In this document: piece by piece, positions 31,004 to 41,528 of the stretch
Layout: each line of letters opens with the position of its first letter
Position numbering within the stretch: position 1 is the stretch's first letter
Origin: Candidatus Kirkpatrickella diaphorinae
Lineage (GTDB): Bacteria > Pseudomonadota > Alphaproteobacteria > Acetobacterales > Acetobacteraceae
Direction: 5' to 3'
DNA: 64,000 bases
Assembly: GCF_025736875.1 (NCBI RefSeq)
Contig: NZ_CP107052.1
Span: 670,001-734,000, forward strand
Program-made: the position numbers and the translations under genes
Notes under the pieces: generated by a model
Databases searched by the model: none
What the model was told of the DNA's origin: nothing
The model's input: only the letters and a program-made list of their open reading frames with translations

Positions 31004-32908
31004 ATGAGACGATTTGCCCGGATGCCCACCGCCTGCCGCACTTTGGTGGGCGCCTCACTGGGCGTGACATTATCGCTCTCCCAACCAGCCTCAACGGCCG
31101 CCGCTCAGAATGCGCCGTCCCCAACGATCAAAGCCCGGGTGAATCAATGGGTCGCGTTGACGGACACACGCAACAACCCGACATTGTCAGAATATGCTGA
31201 ATTTCTGAGTAGACGCCCTCTCTGGCCCCGCCGCCCGGTCCTTTTGGCGCGTTTCCAGGCAAAATTATCGGTCACGAGTGGCACAAACAATCTCTCGCAT
31301 TATTGTCCCCTCTTCCCGCTTTCCGACGTGCAGGCGCTGAATCGCTGTGGCCCTTTTCTTTCGGACACGCATGACCAGGCAATCAGGATATGGGAATCCG
31401 GGCGGGAGCATGAGGGTGAGGAGACGATGCTTCTCAACCTCATCGGTTCAATCCCGGATCAGACCGCGCAAGTCAGGCGATTTCATGCGCTGATGTCGCG
31501 CAGTCGCTACGTCGCGGCCCGACGGCAGATTGCGCGTTTATCGGGCGTCAATCGCAGGGCGGCCCCGGTTGAACTGGCTTTCGCGACCAAAGATGCGACG
31601 GCTGAGGCGCAATTTAACGCTCTTCCCCCGGCCCTCCAGCATCGGTCACGTGTGCTTCTTCCCTATCTGCGATGGTTACGCCTGGCGGGGCGACAGGATG
31701 AAGCCGTGCGATTATGGAAAAACACGGCTTTCACCGTGCAGGCGGCCCATCCCTCTCATGGCTGGATGCAGGAGAGGCTGCGCCTGGCCTATGACCTCCT
31801 CGCGGCGCAGGATATACCATCCGCCCTTGTGATGGTGAGTGCCCCCCGGCCGGGCGGCGCGACGACGGCAAATCTGGACGCGCATTTTCTCGCCGGATGG
31901 ATCGCCCTCAAACAAACCCATGATTATGTCAAATCTGAGCATGAGTTCGCCCGCCTCACGCGTCAGACCAATATCATCCAGCGTGCAAGGGGCGATTTCT
32001 GGATGGCGCAGGCCAAGCTGGCGCAAGGCGATAAGGAGGTCGGAACGCAGATGCTGCAGAAGGCGGCGCGCTTCCCGACAACTTATTATGGCCAGTTGGC
32101 GATTGCCGCGCTCAATCATGAGGAAGGTTACTTCCGCCTGACGAAGACATCTTTCCCCGGCCTGCGCAGGGCTTTGAAAGCTCTGCCCCCGGTGGCCGCC
32201 ACGGCCCCTTCCCGACCGGATCTGATCCAGGCGGCACGCTATTTGGCTTCGGAGGGACGCATTGATGATGCGGATGTGTTTCTCCTCGCAGCATGGGTCA
32301 ATGCTGAAAGCCCGGCTGAGATGGCGGCCATTGCCCGCACATCCGTCAGGATGAAGATTTACCGGCCCGCCGTCTTTGCCGCCCGAAGGGCGGGTGCGCA
32401 GGGTGTGGCGCTCTATCCGGAAGGGTGGCAGCATCCTGACGTGACCGTGCCGCCCGGTGCGTTTCCGGCGGCTTTCTCCTGGGCTGTTGCGCGTCAGGAA
32501 AGCAGTTTCGACGCGGATATCATCAGCCCTGCCCAGGCGGTCGGGCTGATGCAGTTGCTACCCGGTACGGCGCGCGACATGGCGCATCAGGTTGGTGTGC
32601 CCAACGCCAGGAAGCTGACGACGGAAGCTCTCAAAAACCCCAGGCTCAATATGCAGCTCGGAACGGCCTATCTCAGTTACCTGCTCGGCCAGTTGAAGGA
32701 AATGCCGCCGATTGTTCTCGCTGCTTATAATGCCGGCCCGACCCGCGCCAAACGCTGGTTGCAGGCCCGGGCGATCAACCCTGAATCGCGCAATGCGGAT
32801 GTGATTGACTGGGTGGAGAACGTGCCTTTCGCGGAAACGCGCGCCTATATTCAACGTGTGATGGAAAACTTCAAAATTCTCGAAGTGGAGGCTGAAAATG
32901 GTCAATGA
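31004..32908 (+). CDS. slt: Soluble lytic murein transglycosylase (Slt70-like)
   Basis: 634 residues from ATG 31004, preceded by GAGGAAAAT; a TTG at 30983 is unlikely. A signal peptide (TLVGASLGVTLSLSQPASTAAA) leads into a long alpha-helical superhelix, then the catalytic SLT domain with WAVARQESSFDADIISPAQA (Glu of QES), GLMQLLPGTA and LAAYNAGPTRAKRW. It cuts glycan strands in the periplasm. Its 3' end overlaps the pncC start by 11 bases. Confidence 0.93.
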   Translation: MRRFARMPTACRTLVGASLGVTLSLSQPASTAAAQNAPSPTIKARVNQWVALTDTRNNPTLSEYAEFLSRRPLWPRRPVLLARFQAKLSVTSGTNNLSHYCPLFPLSDVQALNRCGPFLSDTHDQAIRIWESGREHEGEETMLLNLIGSIPDQTAQVRRFHALMSRSRYVAARRQIARLSGVNRRAAPVELAFATKDATAEAQFNALPPALQHRSRVLLPYLRWLRLAGRQDEAVRLWKNTAFTVQAAHPSHGWMQERLRLAYDLLAAQDIPSALVMVSAPRPGGATTANLDAHFLAGWIALKQTHDYVKSEHEFARLTRQTNIIQRARGDFWMAQAKLAQGDKEVGTQMLQKAARFPTTYYGQLAIAALNHEEGYFRLTKTSFPGLRRALKALPPVAATAPSRPDLIQAARYLASEGRIDDADVFLLAAWVNAESPAEMAAIARTSVRMKIYRPAVFAARRAGAQGVALYPEGWQHPDVTVPPGAFPAAFSWAVARQESSFDADIISPAQAVGLMQLLPGTARDMAHQVGVPNARKLTTEALKNPRLNMQLGTAYLSYLLGQLKEMPPIVLAAYNAGPTRAKRWLQARAINPESRNADVIDWVENVPFAETRAYIQRVMENFKILEVEAENGQ

Positions 32909-33416
32909 TCGCGAACTCCTCAAGCTTGCCGACACGACAATTGAGGCATTGCGAAAAAGGGGTTTGAGGGTCGTGACGGTTGAGAGTTGCACCGGCGGCA
33001 TGGTCGTGTCCCTCCTAACCGCACATGCGGGTGCGTCTGACGTTGTGGAGGGAGGGCTGATCACATACTCCAACACGCTCAAGCAGGATCTCGTCGAAGT
33101 GGATCGTCGCACATTGGACAGGGATGGCGCCGTCAGTGAGACGGTTGTCGTTGAAATGGCCATTGGGGCGCTGGATTGCGCCGTCGAGGCCAATCTCGCG
33201 ATTGCCATCAGCGGCATCGCAGGGCCTGACGGTGGCACGGATGAAAAGCCGGTGGGCACGGTGTGCTTCTGCCTCGCGGATGATGACGGTGCCCGCCCGA
33301 TCTGTGAGACATGTCATTTCGAGGGGGATCGCACGGCCGTCCGTAAGGCGGCCGCCCGACATGCGCTTGAATTGCTGATCCGCGGGGCTGAAGCGCGTGA
33401 TGCGGCATCAGCCTGA
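32898..33416 (+). CDS. pncC: CinA C-terminal domain / nicotinamide-nucleotide amidase
   Basis: 172 residues; ATG 32898 lies inside the slt end with GGAGG upstream. Key motifs are VESCTGGMVVSLLTAHAGAS, GLITYSNTLK, ISGIAGPDGGTDEKPVGTVCF. It deamidates NMN to NaMN, recycling the pyridine nucleotide. It is the stand-alone C-terminal form, without the N-terminal molybdopterin-like domain of full CinA. Convergent with the small secreted gene at 33497, with a shared hairpin between. Confidence 0.93.
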   Translation: MVNDRELLKLADTTIEALRKRGLRVVTVESCTGGMVVSLLTAHAGASDVVEGGLITYSNTLKQDLVEVDRRTLDRDGAVSETVVVEMAIGALDCAVEANLAIAISGIAGPDGGTDEKPVGTVCFCLADDDGARPICETCHFEGDRTAVRKAAARHALELLIRGAEARDAASA

Positions 33417-33431
33417 ATCTCACAGCAAAAA

Positions 33432-33457
33432 AAAGGCGGCCCGTTTGGACCGCCTTT
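33432..33457 (-). terminator. Rho-independent terminator (minus-strand gene at 33497)
   Basis: Eight-base arms AAAGGCGG and CCGCCTTT around a ten-base loop. Read on the minus strand the stem runs into eight consecutive T residues, the classic form, and so ends the 33497-33841 gene. On the plus strand only TTT follows, so it may also serve pncC weakly. Confidence 0.8.
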
Positions 33458-33496
33458 AAAAACAGGGTCAGCAGGCTTGCGCCCGGATCCCGTTAT

Positions 33497-33841
33497 TTAC
33501 CGAGGCACGGAAGCGGAAGGGCCCATGGCTGACGGTGGTGTGCCGTAAGCCGGGTCATTCGTGTTCACGGATGGCAGGGTCGGCTTTGCCATCGGCGCGC
33601 CGGGCGGCGTTTGACTGGCGGGAGCACCCATACGCGCCTGGTCAAGGCTGCGGGCATTGAGGGCTTCAGTGGAGTCACTTCCACGGGTGGCGCCGTGGCG
33701 CGTCATGCAGTGGCGCGCATTGTGCTTGCAGTGATGCGCTGATTTCCAATTACTGTGATGGTTCATATGATGTGCTGCAAAAGCCTGAACCGGTAAGGCT
33801 AAAGCGGCCACAGCCGCGAAGAGAGAGAGGTTTTTCATCAT
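33497..33841 (-). CDS. Small secreted His-rich/Pro-rich protein
   Basis: 114 residues; ATG ATG start with AAGGATTTC upstream. The signal peptide (KNLSLFAAVAALALPVQAFA) is followed by a His-rich stretch (AHHMNHHSNWKSAHHCKHN) with two cysteines and then a Pro/Ala/Ser-rich, probably disordered tail. No family recognised. The histidine cluster could bind metal; this is inference. It has its own terminator and lies 136 bases beyond ratA/coq10, so it is probably an independent gene. Confidence 0.72.
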   Translation of the reverse strand: MMKNLSLFAAVAALALPVQAFAAHHMNHHSNWKSAHHCKHNARHCMTRHGATRGSDSTEALNARSLDQARMGAPASQTPPGAPMAKPTLPSVNTNDPAYGTPPSAMGPSASVPR

Positions 33842-33977
33842 GAAATCCTTTTAAGACTGGATGAGAGGATCGCGGAAGCAAGTTCCGTTCTAATTTAGGT
33901 CGTTGAAGGAAACGTTAAAGTTTCGTGCAAGTTCAAGGCGATGCCCGAAATTGCCGTCATGATGCGTGTGCAACCTG

Positions 33978-34442
33978 TTATTTGGAAACGTCATCCCGCA
34001 CAGGGATCATCGGGGGGCCATAGATCTCCCGCGCCCGGCGAATGAAGGCCGAGACCATCAATCGCACGCCCTCATTGAAAACGACGCCGATGGCATTTTG
34101 CAACAAGCGTGAGCGGAACTCGAAATCCACGAAAAAATCGACGCGTGTCCCCCGCGCATCGGGGATAAACTGCCAGACATTATTAAGATATCGAAACGGC
34201 CCTTTTTCATACCGGACCCGAATGCGGGAGGGGCGGTCCAGCGTGACGCGACTGGTAAATGTCTCCCGAAACGGCCCGAAACCCACAGTGAGATCGGAGA
34301 CAAGCTCCTGCTCCGTTGAAGATTTAACGACCGAACGCAGGCACCATGGCAGGAAGGCCGGATATTTACCGACATCCGCAACAAGGTCAAAAAGCTGTTC
34401 AGGCGTGTAGGCGATGATCCGCTGTTCGGCATGAGTGGGCAT
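33978..34442 (-). CDS. Coq10/RatA family START-domain protein
   Basis: 154 residues. The opening YTPEQLFDLVADVGKYPAFLPWC and the later LDRPSRIRVRYEKGPFRYL and TRVDFFVDFEFRS are standard for the Coq10/RatA polyketide-cyclase-like lipid-binding family. In alphaproteobacteria this gene follows lipA, as here (three bases apart), and is more likely a ubiquinone-binding chaperone than the RatA ribosome-association toxin; no RatB antitoxin gene is beside it. Confidence 0.88.
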   Translation of the reverse strand: MPTHAEQRIIAYTPEQLFDLVADVGKYPAFLPWCLRSVVKSSTEQELVSDLTVGFGPFRETFTSRVTLDRPSRIRVRYEKGPFRYLNNVWQFIPDARGTRVDFFVDFEFRSRLLQNAIGVVFNEGVRLMVSAFIRRAREIYGPPMIPVRDDVSK

Positions 34443-34445
34443 GGA

Positions 34446-35423
34446 TCAGGCTTTCGCGTCACGCTGGAGAGATTGCTGCCGCGCCGTTCTGAGAGCGGCA
34501 AAATCAGAGTCAGCATGGTAGGAGGAACGCGTCAACGGGCTGGCGCTGACCTGCAGAAAGCCCTTGCTGCGTGCGACCGCCGCGTAGGAGTCGAATTCAT
34601 CCGGCGGGATAAAGCGCGCGACAGAAGCATGTTTCGGCGTCGGTTGAAGATATTGCCCAAGTGTCAGGAAATCGACATCAGCGATGCGGAAATCGTCCAT
34701 AACCTGTGACACCTCCATCCTGTCTTCACCCAGCCCCAGCATCAGGCCGGATTTCGTGAAGATTTCCGGATCACGCTGTTTGACACGGTCGAGCAATCTC
34801 AGCGATTGGTAGTAACGCGCGCCGGGACGGATGGACGGATATAGGCGTGGAACAGTCTCGATATTGTGATTGAAAACGTCCGGCTTTGCATCAATAACAA
34901 CGTCCAGAGCATTGTTTTTACGCAAAAAGTCGGGCGTTAAGATTTCGATTGTGGTCGCTGGCGAGGCGGCGCGAATGTGATGGATGGTGGCGGCAAAATG
35001 GGCGGCACCTCCATCTGCAAGATCGTCCCGATCAACGGACGTGATGACGACGTGCCGCAGCGCCAGACTTGCCACAGCATCGGCAACCCGGCGGGGCTCA
35101 TCATCGTCCAGTTCCGCTGGCTGTCCGGTAGCGACATTGCAGAAAGCGCAGGCGCGCGTGCAGATATCGCCCATAATCATCATGGTGGCATGACGTTGCG
35201 ACCAGCATTCACCAATATTGGGGCAAGCCGCCTCCTCGCACACTGTGACAAGTGATTTGTCGCGAATGAGCTTGCGCGTTTCCTGATAAACAGGGCTGTT
35301 CGGCGCACGCACGCGGATCCAGTCCGGTTTGCGCTGCACAGCGTTATCCGGCCGATGCGCTTTCTCTGGATGGCGCGCTGCGGGGGGCCTGCCCTTTCGG
35401 TGGTCAATGACAATGCGTTGCAT
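34446..35423 (-). CDS. lipA: Lipoyl synthase
   Basis: 325 residues from ATG 35423; an ATG at 35474 lies inside lpd and is unlikely. Both iron-sulfur cluster motifs are present: the auxiliary cluster [12 protein letters not shown] and the radical-SAM CTRACAFC. It inserts sulfur into octanoyl groups on lipoyl domains. The domains it serves are encoded just upstream (pdhB, pdhC), so product and target share the run. No strong ribosome site is visible; translation may depend on lpd, which ends seven bases before. Confidence 0.96.
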   Translation of the reverse strand: MQRIVIDHRKGRPPAARHPEKAHRPDNAVQRKPDWIRVRAPNSPVYQETRKLIRDKSLVTVCEEAACPNIGECWSQRHATMMIMGDICTRACAFCNVATGQPAELDDDEPRRVADAVASLALRHVVITSVDRDDLADGGAAHFAATIHHIRAASPATTIEILTPDFLRKNNALDVVIDAKPDVFNHNIETVPRLYPSIRPGARYYQSLRLLDRVKQRDPEIFTKSGLMLGLGEDRMEVSQVMDDFRIADVDFLTLGQYLQPTPKHASVARFIPPDEFDSYAAVARSKGFLQVSASPLTRSSYHADSDFAALRTARQQSLQRDAKA

Positions 35424-35430
35424 GACGGAG

Positions 35431-36834
35431 TCAGAAATGGAGTGCGCCTCCCCAGGCTGCAAGGACGGCTTCATGCATTGATTCCGAGATGGTTGGATGC
35501 GGGAAGACCGTTTCCTTAAGCTCGGCCTCCGTCAATTCACCGGTTTTGGCGATGACGTAACCCTGAATCATTTCACTGACTTCTGCGCCGATCATATGCG
35601 CGCCGAGGAGTTCACCCGTCTCCGCGTCGAAGATGGTTTTAACGAGTCCCTCCGTCTCCCCCATCGCCAGCGCTTTGCCGTTCCCGATAAAGGGGAAGCG
35701 TCCGACCTTCAGGGTGCGACCCGCCTCTTTCGCTTTCGCCTCCGTCAGGCCCACAGAGGCAATTTGCGGGTAGCTGAAGGTGCAGCCAGGGATATTGAGG
35801 GGATGGAGTTTTTCCGGGTGAAGGCCCGCGATTTTCTCGACAGCGATAATGCCCTCATGAGACGCTTTATGTGCCAGCCAGGGTGCGCCGGCAACATCGC
35901 CAATGGCCCAGATATTCTCTTCAGCCGTCCTGCCAAAGCCATCTGTGACGATGTGCGTCTTCTCGATTTGGACTTTCGTCTTCTCAAGGCCGAGATTCTC
36001 AACATTACCAACAATGCCGACCGCCACGATGACGCGGTCCACCGTGATGTCGGTCGCCTGACCCTTCACTTCAATATGGGCCGTGACATGATCACCCTGC
36101 TGTTTCAACGCACCGACCTGCGCCGAAGTGATGATCTTGATCCCCTGTTTGGTGAAGGCTTTCTCAGCCAGTGCGCTGATTTCCTCATCCTCAACGGGGA
36201 GGATGCGCGAAGCGACGTCAATAAGTGTCACCTCCGCGCCCATCTGACGGTAAAATGACGCGAATTCAACGCCAATCGCACCCGTGCCGATGACAAGAAG
36301 GCGTTTCGGCACCGCATCGGGCACGAGGGCCTCACGATAGGACCAGATTGTTTTGCTGCCCGTCTCCAGCCCCGGGAGCTGCCGCGCGCGCGCACCCGTC
36401 GCGAGGATGACATGGCGGGCAGCGAGTTGACCCGTCACCTTGCCCTGTTGCGTCACCGCGACGATATGGTCGCCAGCCTTTTGACCATCGAGCGCGCCCC
36501 TGCCCTCATAGACGGTGACTTTCGCTTTCTTCAGAAGATGCGCAACACCTTTGGAGAGCTGGCGTGAAACAGAACGAGAGCGCTCAACAATCTTTTTGAT
36601 GTCAAACTGGATGTTATCCGCTGAAAAGCCAAAGCCTGCCAGATTATGAAGCTGATGATGGATTTCGGAAGCGCGGAGCAAAGCTTTTGTGGGGATACAG
36701 CCCCAATTGAGGCAGATGCCGCCGAGATGTGTCTCCTCGACCACCGCCACTTTCAGTTTAAGCTGCGCAGCCCGCAAGGCGGCGACATACCCGCCCGGGC
36801 CGCCGCCGATAATCACAATGTCAAATTTATCCAT
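35431..36834 (-). CDS. lpd: Dihydrolipoyl dehydrogenase (E3)
   Basis: 467 residues from ATG 36834, four bases after the pdhC stop; the frame is open to 36915 but that part lies within pdhC. FAD site [17 protein letters not shown], redox pair C41 and C46 in [16 protein letters not shown] site [15 protein letters not shown], and the C-terminal HPTISE active-site base. It reoxidises dihydrolipoamide of the pyruvate dehydrogenase complex. Confidence 0.97.
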   Translation of the reverse strand: MDKFDIVIIGGGPGGYVAALRAAQLKLKVAVVEETHLGGICLNWGCIPTKALLRASEIHHQLHNLAGFGFSADNIQFDIKKIVERSRSVSRQLSKGVAHLLKKAKVTVYEGRGALDGQKAGDHIVAVTQQGKVTGQLAARHVILATGARARQLPGLETGSKTIWSYREALVPDAVPKRLLVIGTGAIGVEFASFYRQMGAEVTLIDVASRILPVEDEEISALAEKAFTKQGIKIITSAQVGALKQQGDHVTAHIEVKGQATDITVDRVIVAVGIVGNVENLGLEKTKVQIEKTHIVTDGFGRTAEENIWAIGDVAGAPWLAHKASHEGIIAVEKIAGLHPEKLHPLNIPGCTFSYPQIASVGLTEAKAKEAGRTLKVGRFPFIGNGKALAMGETEGLVKTIFDAETGELLGAHMIGAEVSEMIQGYVIAKTGELTEAELKETVFPHPTISESMHEAVLAAWGGALHF

Positions 36835-36838
36835 AAGC

Positions 36839-38095
36839 CTAGACCACCAGGAGATAAGGATTTTGCACAATATGGCGGAAGGCTTCGAGCCACTCCGCGC
36901 CGAGAATGCCGTCAACGGCGCGGTGATCCACAGATAATGTCACGGTCATGACCGTTGCGATGGCGAGTGCATCATCACGCACGACAGCCCGTTTCTCGCC
37001 GGCGGAAACCGCCAATATCGCGGATTGAGGCGGATTGATGATGGCGGCAAATTCTTTGACGCCACGCATCCCCATATTGGAGATTGAGAAGGTGCCACCC
37101 TGATATTCTTCAGGCTGAAGCTTCGCGCCGCGAGCCTTCTGCGCGAGTTGCTTCATCTCAATGCTGATTTCCCGAAGGCTCAGCCGGTCCGCATCCCTCA
37201 AAATAGGGGTGATCAGCCCACCCGGCACGGACACCGCGACGGAGATGTCGACAACATGATGTTGGATCATCTCATTTTCAGTGAAACTGACATTGACGCC
37301 GGGCACTTTACGGAGCGCCAGGGCCGCGGCCTTGATCACCATATCATTGACGGAAATCTTGACGGTCGCACCTTCTTCATCGGGCATGACGGCGTTGAGT
37401 TCTGTGCGGAGTTTCAACAGCGCATCAAGTTCCACATCCATCGACACGTAAAAATGCGGCACGGATTGTTTGGATTCAGTCAGGCGCTGCGCAATGACCT
37501 TGCGCATACCGGAATGGGGGATCGGCGTGGATGGCTTCCGCTCAAACACGCCTTGTCGGCCCGGCGCGATCGGGTGCTCACCCTGCGGCGTGGCGGCTTG
37601 CGCGTTCCCTGTGTGGCTTTCAACGTCCCGTTTGACGATGCGCCCGTTAGGACCTGTGCCTTTGACGGCGCTGAGATCAATTTGCCCCGCTTTCGCGATG
37701 CGTCGCGCCAATGGGGAGGCTTTGACACGCGGGGCGGTCGCTTCGGCCCGCGACGCCGCAGGTTTTTCCGGCGCTTCAGCGGCAGGTTTATCGGCTTGTT
37801 TTGCCGCTTCCGGGCCGCTGGCTTTCACGTCGGGCGTCGCTGACGGGTCTTCTCCCTCAGCCAGCAGAATGGCGATGGCCGTGTTGACCGCGACATTCTC
37901 CGTCTTTTCCGCAACAAGGATGCGGCCGATAATGCCATCGTCAATGGCCTCGACCTCCATCGTGGCCTTGTCCGTTTCAATTTCAGCAATTAGGTCACCG
38001 CTTTGCACGCGGTCGCCGGTCTTGACGTGCCATTTGGCGAGCGTCCCCTCCGTCATGGTGGGAGAGAGGGCCGGCATCAGGATAGAGGTCGCCAT
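36839..38095 (-). CDS. pdhC: Pyruvate dehydrogenase E2 (dihydrolipoamide acetyltransferase)
   Basis: 418 residues: one lipoyl domain with K43 in [11 protein letters not shown], an Ala/Pro-rich linker, a peripheral subunit-binding domain ([20 protein letters not shown]), and the catalytic domain ending in [15 protein letters not shown], which carries the active-site His and Asp (HRxVDG). It forms the core of the complex and transfers acetyl to CoA. Follows pdhB by 12 bases. Confidence 0.97.
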   Translation of the reverse strand: MATSILMPALSPTMTEGTLAKWHVKTGDRVQSGDLIAEIETDKATMEVEAIDDGIIGRILVAEKTENVAVNTAIAILLAEGEDPSATPDVKASGPEAAKQADKPAAEAPEKPAASRAEATAPRVKASPLARRIAKAGQIDLSAVKGTGPNGRIVKRDVESHTGNAQAATPQGEHPIAPGRQGVFERKPSTPIPHSGMRKVIAQRLTESKQSVPHFYVSMDVELDALLKLRTELNAVMPDEEGATVKISVNDMVIKAAALALRKVPGVNVSFTENEMIQHHVVDISVAVSVPGGLITPILRDADRLSLREISIEMKQLAQKARGAKLQPEEYQGGTFSISNMGMRGVKEFAAIINPPQSAILAVSAGEKRAVVRDDALAIATVMTVTLSVDHRAVDGILGAEWLEAFRHIVQNPYLLVV

Positions 38096-38107
38096 AATTG
38101 AAACGCC

Positions 38108-39448
38108 TTAAAAAAGTTTACGCACGGCTTCAACGACCCAATCCGGTTGGGGAAGCGCCAGCTTCTCCAGATTGCTCGCATATGGCAGCGGGATGTCAAG
38201 CCCGCAAACGCGCGCGGGCGGTGCATCAAGCTCGTCAAACGCCTTTTCACAGATTACAGCGCAGATTTCAGCACTGATACCTGCGACAGGCCAGCCTTCC
38301 TCAACGGAGACAACATGATGGGTTTTGCTGACGCTCTCAATGATTGTCGCTGTATCGAGCGGCCTGAGACTGCGCAGATTGATCACCTCCGCCTCTATGC
38401 CCTGCTCCGCGAGTTTTTCAGCGGCTTCAAGCGCGACGCCCACCATGATTGAATAGGCAACAAGGGTGACATCCTTGCCTTCCCGCTCGATTTTAGCCTT
38501 GCCGATGGGCAGGATGAAATCCTCATTGACGGGGCACGGAAATTTCTGTCCGTAAAGAATCTCGTTCTCAAGAAAAACGACGGGGTTCGGGTCACGTATG
38601 GCGGCGCGCAGAAGCCCTTTTGCATCGGCGGCTGACCATGGTGCCACGACTTTGAGGCCCGGCACATGCGCATACCAGCTTGCGTAACATTGCGAGTGCT
38701 GGGCCGCCACGCGCGACGCCGCGCCATTCGGCCCCCGGAAGACAATCGGGCAATTGAGCTGCCCGCCTGACATGTAAAGTGTTTTGGCGGCTGAATTTAT
38801 AATATGATCAATGGCTTGCATCGAGAAGTTCATCGTCATGAACTCGACGATCGGTTTGAGGCCCGTATAGGCCGCGCCCACCGCCATACCGGTGAAACCA
38901 TGTTCCGTAATCGGGGTGTCGATTACGCGTTTCTCACCGAAGCGCTCAAGCAGCCCTTGAGAGACTTTATAAGCGCCCTGATATTGCGCAACCTCTTCCC
39001 CCATCAGGAAGACATCGTCATCCCGCGCCATCTCCGCCGCCATGGCGTCACGCAAAGCCTCACGCACCGTGATAAGTTCCGTCGCCCCCCAATCCCGGTC
39101 AGCCGCCGCGCCCGGCTGAGAGGTAGGCGGCGCAGGCGGTGCGGAAATGGTCGCGCTTCCTGTGACGGGTGGCGCGCTTGCGGGAAGCGCATCGTCCACA
39201 GATTCGCCATCCTGAGAGAGGATCGCGATCGGGGCGTTGACAGCGACGTTCTCCGTCCCTTCTTTCACCAAAATCCGCGCCAGAATGCCGTCTTCCACGG
39301 CTTCAACTTCCATCGTCGCTTTATCTGTCTCAATTTCAGCAATGACATCGCCGGACTGGACGCGGTCTCCCGATTGCTTGACCCAACGGGCCAGTCTGCC
39401 TTCGGTCATGGTGGGGGAAAGCGCCGGCATGGTAATTGTCGTCGCCAT
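38108..39448 (-). CDS. pdhB: Pyruvate dehydrogenase E1 beta with N-terminal lipoyl domain
   Basis: 446 residues. Residues 1-80 are a lipoyl domain (K43 in [12 protein letters not shown]) very like that of pdhC, then an Ala/Pro linker, then a transketolase-like E1 beta domain ([34 protein letters not shown]). This fusion is typical of alphaproteobacteria. With pdhA it decarboxylates pyruvate and acetylates lipoamide. Three bases separate it from pdhA. Confidence 0.96.
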   Translation of the reverse strand: MATTITMPALSPTMTEGRLARWVKQSGDRVQSGDVIAEIETDKATMEVEAVEDGILARILVKEGTENVAVNAPIAILSQDGESVDDALPASAPPVTGSATISAPPAPPTSQPGAAADRDWGATELITVREALRDAMAAEMARDDDVFLMGEEVAQYQGAYKVSQGLLERFGEKRVIDTPITEHGFTGMAVGAAYTGLKPIVEFMTMNFSMQAIDHIINSAAKTLYMSGGQLNCPIVFRGPNGAASRVAAQHSQCYASWYAHVPGLKVVAPWSAADAKGLLRAAIRDPNPVVFLENEILYGQKFPCPVNEDFILPIGKAKIEREGKDVTLVAYSIMVGVALEAAEKLAEQGIEAEVINLRSLRPLDTATIIESVSKTHHVVSVEEGWPVAGISAEICAVICEKAFDELDAPPARVCGLDIPLPYASNLEKLALPQPDWVVEAVRKLF

Positions 39449-39451
39449 TCT

Positions 39452-40495
39452 TCAGTACTCCACCAACACGTCGGTCCATAATGAGTCAATGCCCGGTTCG
39501 GGGCTTTGCTGCGCAAACTGCGCGGCGTCATTAACCTCCGCCTTGACGTCATCCTCTATCTTTTTAAACACGCTATCCGCCACGCCCTGTTTGGAGAGAT
39601 ATTTCCGAATATGCTCAATCGGGTCACGCGTCTTGCGCATTTCATCCACTTCCGCCCGATCACGGTAACGTGCCGGGTCGGACATGGAATGACCGCGATA
39701 ACGATATGTCTCCATTTCCAGCAGGAAGGGGCCCTTACCGGCGCGGCAATGGGCCATAGCCTCCCCAGCCGCCTGATGGACGGCGAACAGATCCATCCCA
39801 TCCACCTTGAGGCTCGGGATCTGCCACGGGCGACCAAGCTGTGAGAGGTCTTTCGCCGCGGAAGAGCGCTCAACACTGGTGCCCATACCATAGCGATTAT
39901 TTTCGATCACATAGATGCAGGGAAGCTTGTGCAGGGCGGCGAAATTGAAGCTCTCAAAAACCTGTCCCTGCTGCGCCGCGCCCTCACCGAAATAGGCGAT
40001 CCCGACTTCCTGCGTGCCACGATATTTATTGGCGAAGGCCAGCCCGGTGCCGATCGCGACCTGCGCCCCGACAATGCCGTGCCCCCCGTAAAAATGCTTC
40101 TCACGGGAGAACATGTGCATGGAGCCACCCTTCCCGCGGGAATAGCCATCCTGACGCCCTGTAAGCTCCGCCATCACGCCGCGCGCCGTCATCCCGACGG
40201 AGAGCATATGCGCGTGGTCACGATAGGATGTGATGACCTTATCGCCCTCTTTCATGAGAAGGCCGATCCCTGTCACAACGGCCTCCTGCCCGATATAAAG
40301 GTGACAGAAACCGCCAATCAGGCCCATCCCGTAAAGCTGCCCGGCTTTTTCCTCAAACCGTCGCAGAAGCACCATGCGCTGATAGGCTATGATTGTCTCT
40401 TCCTGGCTCAGAGGTGAACCATTGTCATCGGCGCGCAGAACAGGCGTCAATTTCTTTGCAGTTCGGGTCAAGCTGGCCGTCTCCTGAATATGCAT
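39452..40495 (-). CDS. pdhA: Pyruvate dehydrogenase E1 alpha
   Basis: 347 residues. GGFCHLYIGQEAV, VITSYRDHAHML and GKGGSMHMF mark an E1 alpha subunit. The thiamine-diphosphate motif, normally GDG...NN, reads YFGEGAAQQGQ...VIENNRYGMGTS, so the usual Asp is Glu. The Asp coordinates Mg; Glu may do the same. First gene of pdhA-pdhB-pdhC-lpd-lipA-coq10. A start with good ribosome site is not obvious; ATG 40495 kept by length. Confidence 0.95.
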   Translation of the reverse strand: MHIQETASLTRTAKKLTPVLRADDNGSPLSQEETIIAYQRMVLLRRFEEKAGQLYGMGLIGGFCHLYIGQEAVVTGIGLLMKEGDKVITSYRDHAHMLSVGMTARGVMAELTGRQDGYSRGKGGSMHMFSREKHFYGGHGIVGAQVAIGTGLAFANKYRGTQEVGIAYFGEGAAQQGQVFESFNFAALHKLPCIYVIENNRYGMGTSVERSSAAKDLSQLGRPWQIPSLKVDGMDLFAVHQAAGEAMAHCRAGKGPFLLEMETYRYRGHSMSDPARYRDRAEVDEMRKTRDPIEHIRKYLSKQGVADSVFKKIEDDVKAEVNDAAQFAQQSPEPGIDSLWTDVLVEY

Positions 40496-40555
40496 CGGTC
40501 GCTGACATGTCCGATGCCGTTTTGACCAAGTAAAATCATCATGGCGTCGTCAACT

Positions 40556-41485
40556 TTACAACGTGCCCATGAGGCGTCGCGCCGCGAGGCCAGGGTCTTC
40601 CTCCCGGAGGAGACTTTCACCCACCAGCAGGCCGGACGCACCGGCCTCACCGATCCGCAGCACATCCTCATGCGTTTTGATGCCGCTCTCGGAAATCACG
40701 ATACGGTCAGGCGGCACGAGGGGAGCGAGCTCAAACGTCGTGCGGATATCTGTTTTGAGCGTGCGCAGGTTCCGATTATTAATCCCGATCAGAACGGTGT
40801 CCAGAGAGAGGGCGCGGGTAAGTTCCACCTCACTATGAACCTCGCAAAGCACATCCATATCAAGGCCGCGCGCCAAAGCGATCAGGTCTGACGCCTCACT
40901 ATCCGTTAAAGCCGCGAGGATGATCAGGATGCAATCCGCGCCGATAATGCGACTTTCATGGACCTGCCACGGGTCAACGATGAAATCCTTCCGCAGGATG
41001 GGCAGGGTCGATGCCGCCCGCACCTGCTCAAGATCCTCCGTATCACCATGGAAACATGCTGACTCCGTCAGGACGGAAAGACATGTTGCCCCGGCCGCCT
41101 GATAGGATTGCGCGATCATGGCGGGGTCATAATTCGGGCGGATGATACCGGCGGAGGGGGACGCCTTCTTGATCTCCGCAATCAGCCCCACCTGGCAGTT
41201 TGCCGCCATCTGTTTGAGGGCATGCCCGAAGCCGCGCGTTGGCGTGTCAATTTCGCGCGCTCGGGCCGAGATTTCCTTCAGCGGCGTAATCTGGGAGCGT
41301 TGCTCAACATCAATACGCATCCGCGCGCAGATCCGCGCGAGCACATCGGGGATTTCCGCCGGCGCGTCCAGATCAAGCGTGGTATTTGCGGGGTCACCGA
41401 CATCCATCGCGTCCGGCTCATGCGCGTGATGTTGCGACGCCGCGCCCTGCTCCGACTCAGGATGATGGGATGAACTATTCGACAT
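40556..41485 (-). CDS. trpC: Indole-3-glycerol phosphate synthase
   Basis: 309 residues from ATG 41485; ATG 41509 would add eight. The TIM-barrel signatures are LIAEIKKASPSAGIIRPNYDP, LRKDFIVDPWQVHESR, LIGINNRNLRTLKTD and SESGIKTHEDV. It closes the indole ring in tryptophan synthesis. About 45 residues before the core (SNSSSHHPESEQGAASQHHA onward) are polar, His- and Glu-rich, and absent from most family members, so a later start (for example the Met of AMDVGDP) is possible. Last gene of trpE-G-D-C. Confidence 0.93.
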   Translation of the reverse strand: MSNSSSHHPESEQGAASQHHAHEPDAMDVGDPANTTLDLDAPAEIPDVLARICARMRIDVEQRSQITPLKEISARAREIDTPTRGFGHALKQMAANCQVGLIAEIKKASPSAGIIRPNYDPAMIAQSYQAAGATCLSVLTESACFHGDTEDLEQVRAASTLPILRKDFIVDPWQVHESRIIGADCILIILAALTDSEASDLIALARGLDMDVLCEVHSEVELTRALSLDTVLIGINNRNLRTLKTDIRTTFELAPLVPPDRIVISESGIKTHEDVLRIGEAGASGLLVGESLLREEDPGLAARRLMGTL

Positions 41486-41528
41486 TCTCGCTTTAATAAC
41501 CTCTACCATGATGATGAAGCCATCGTGA

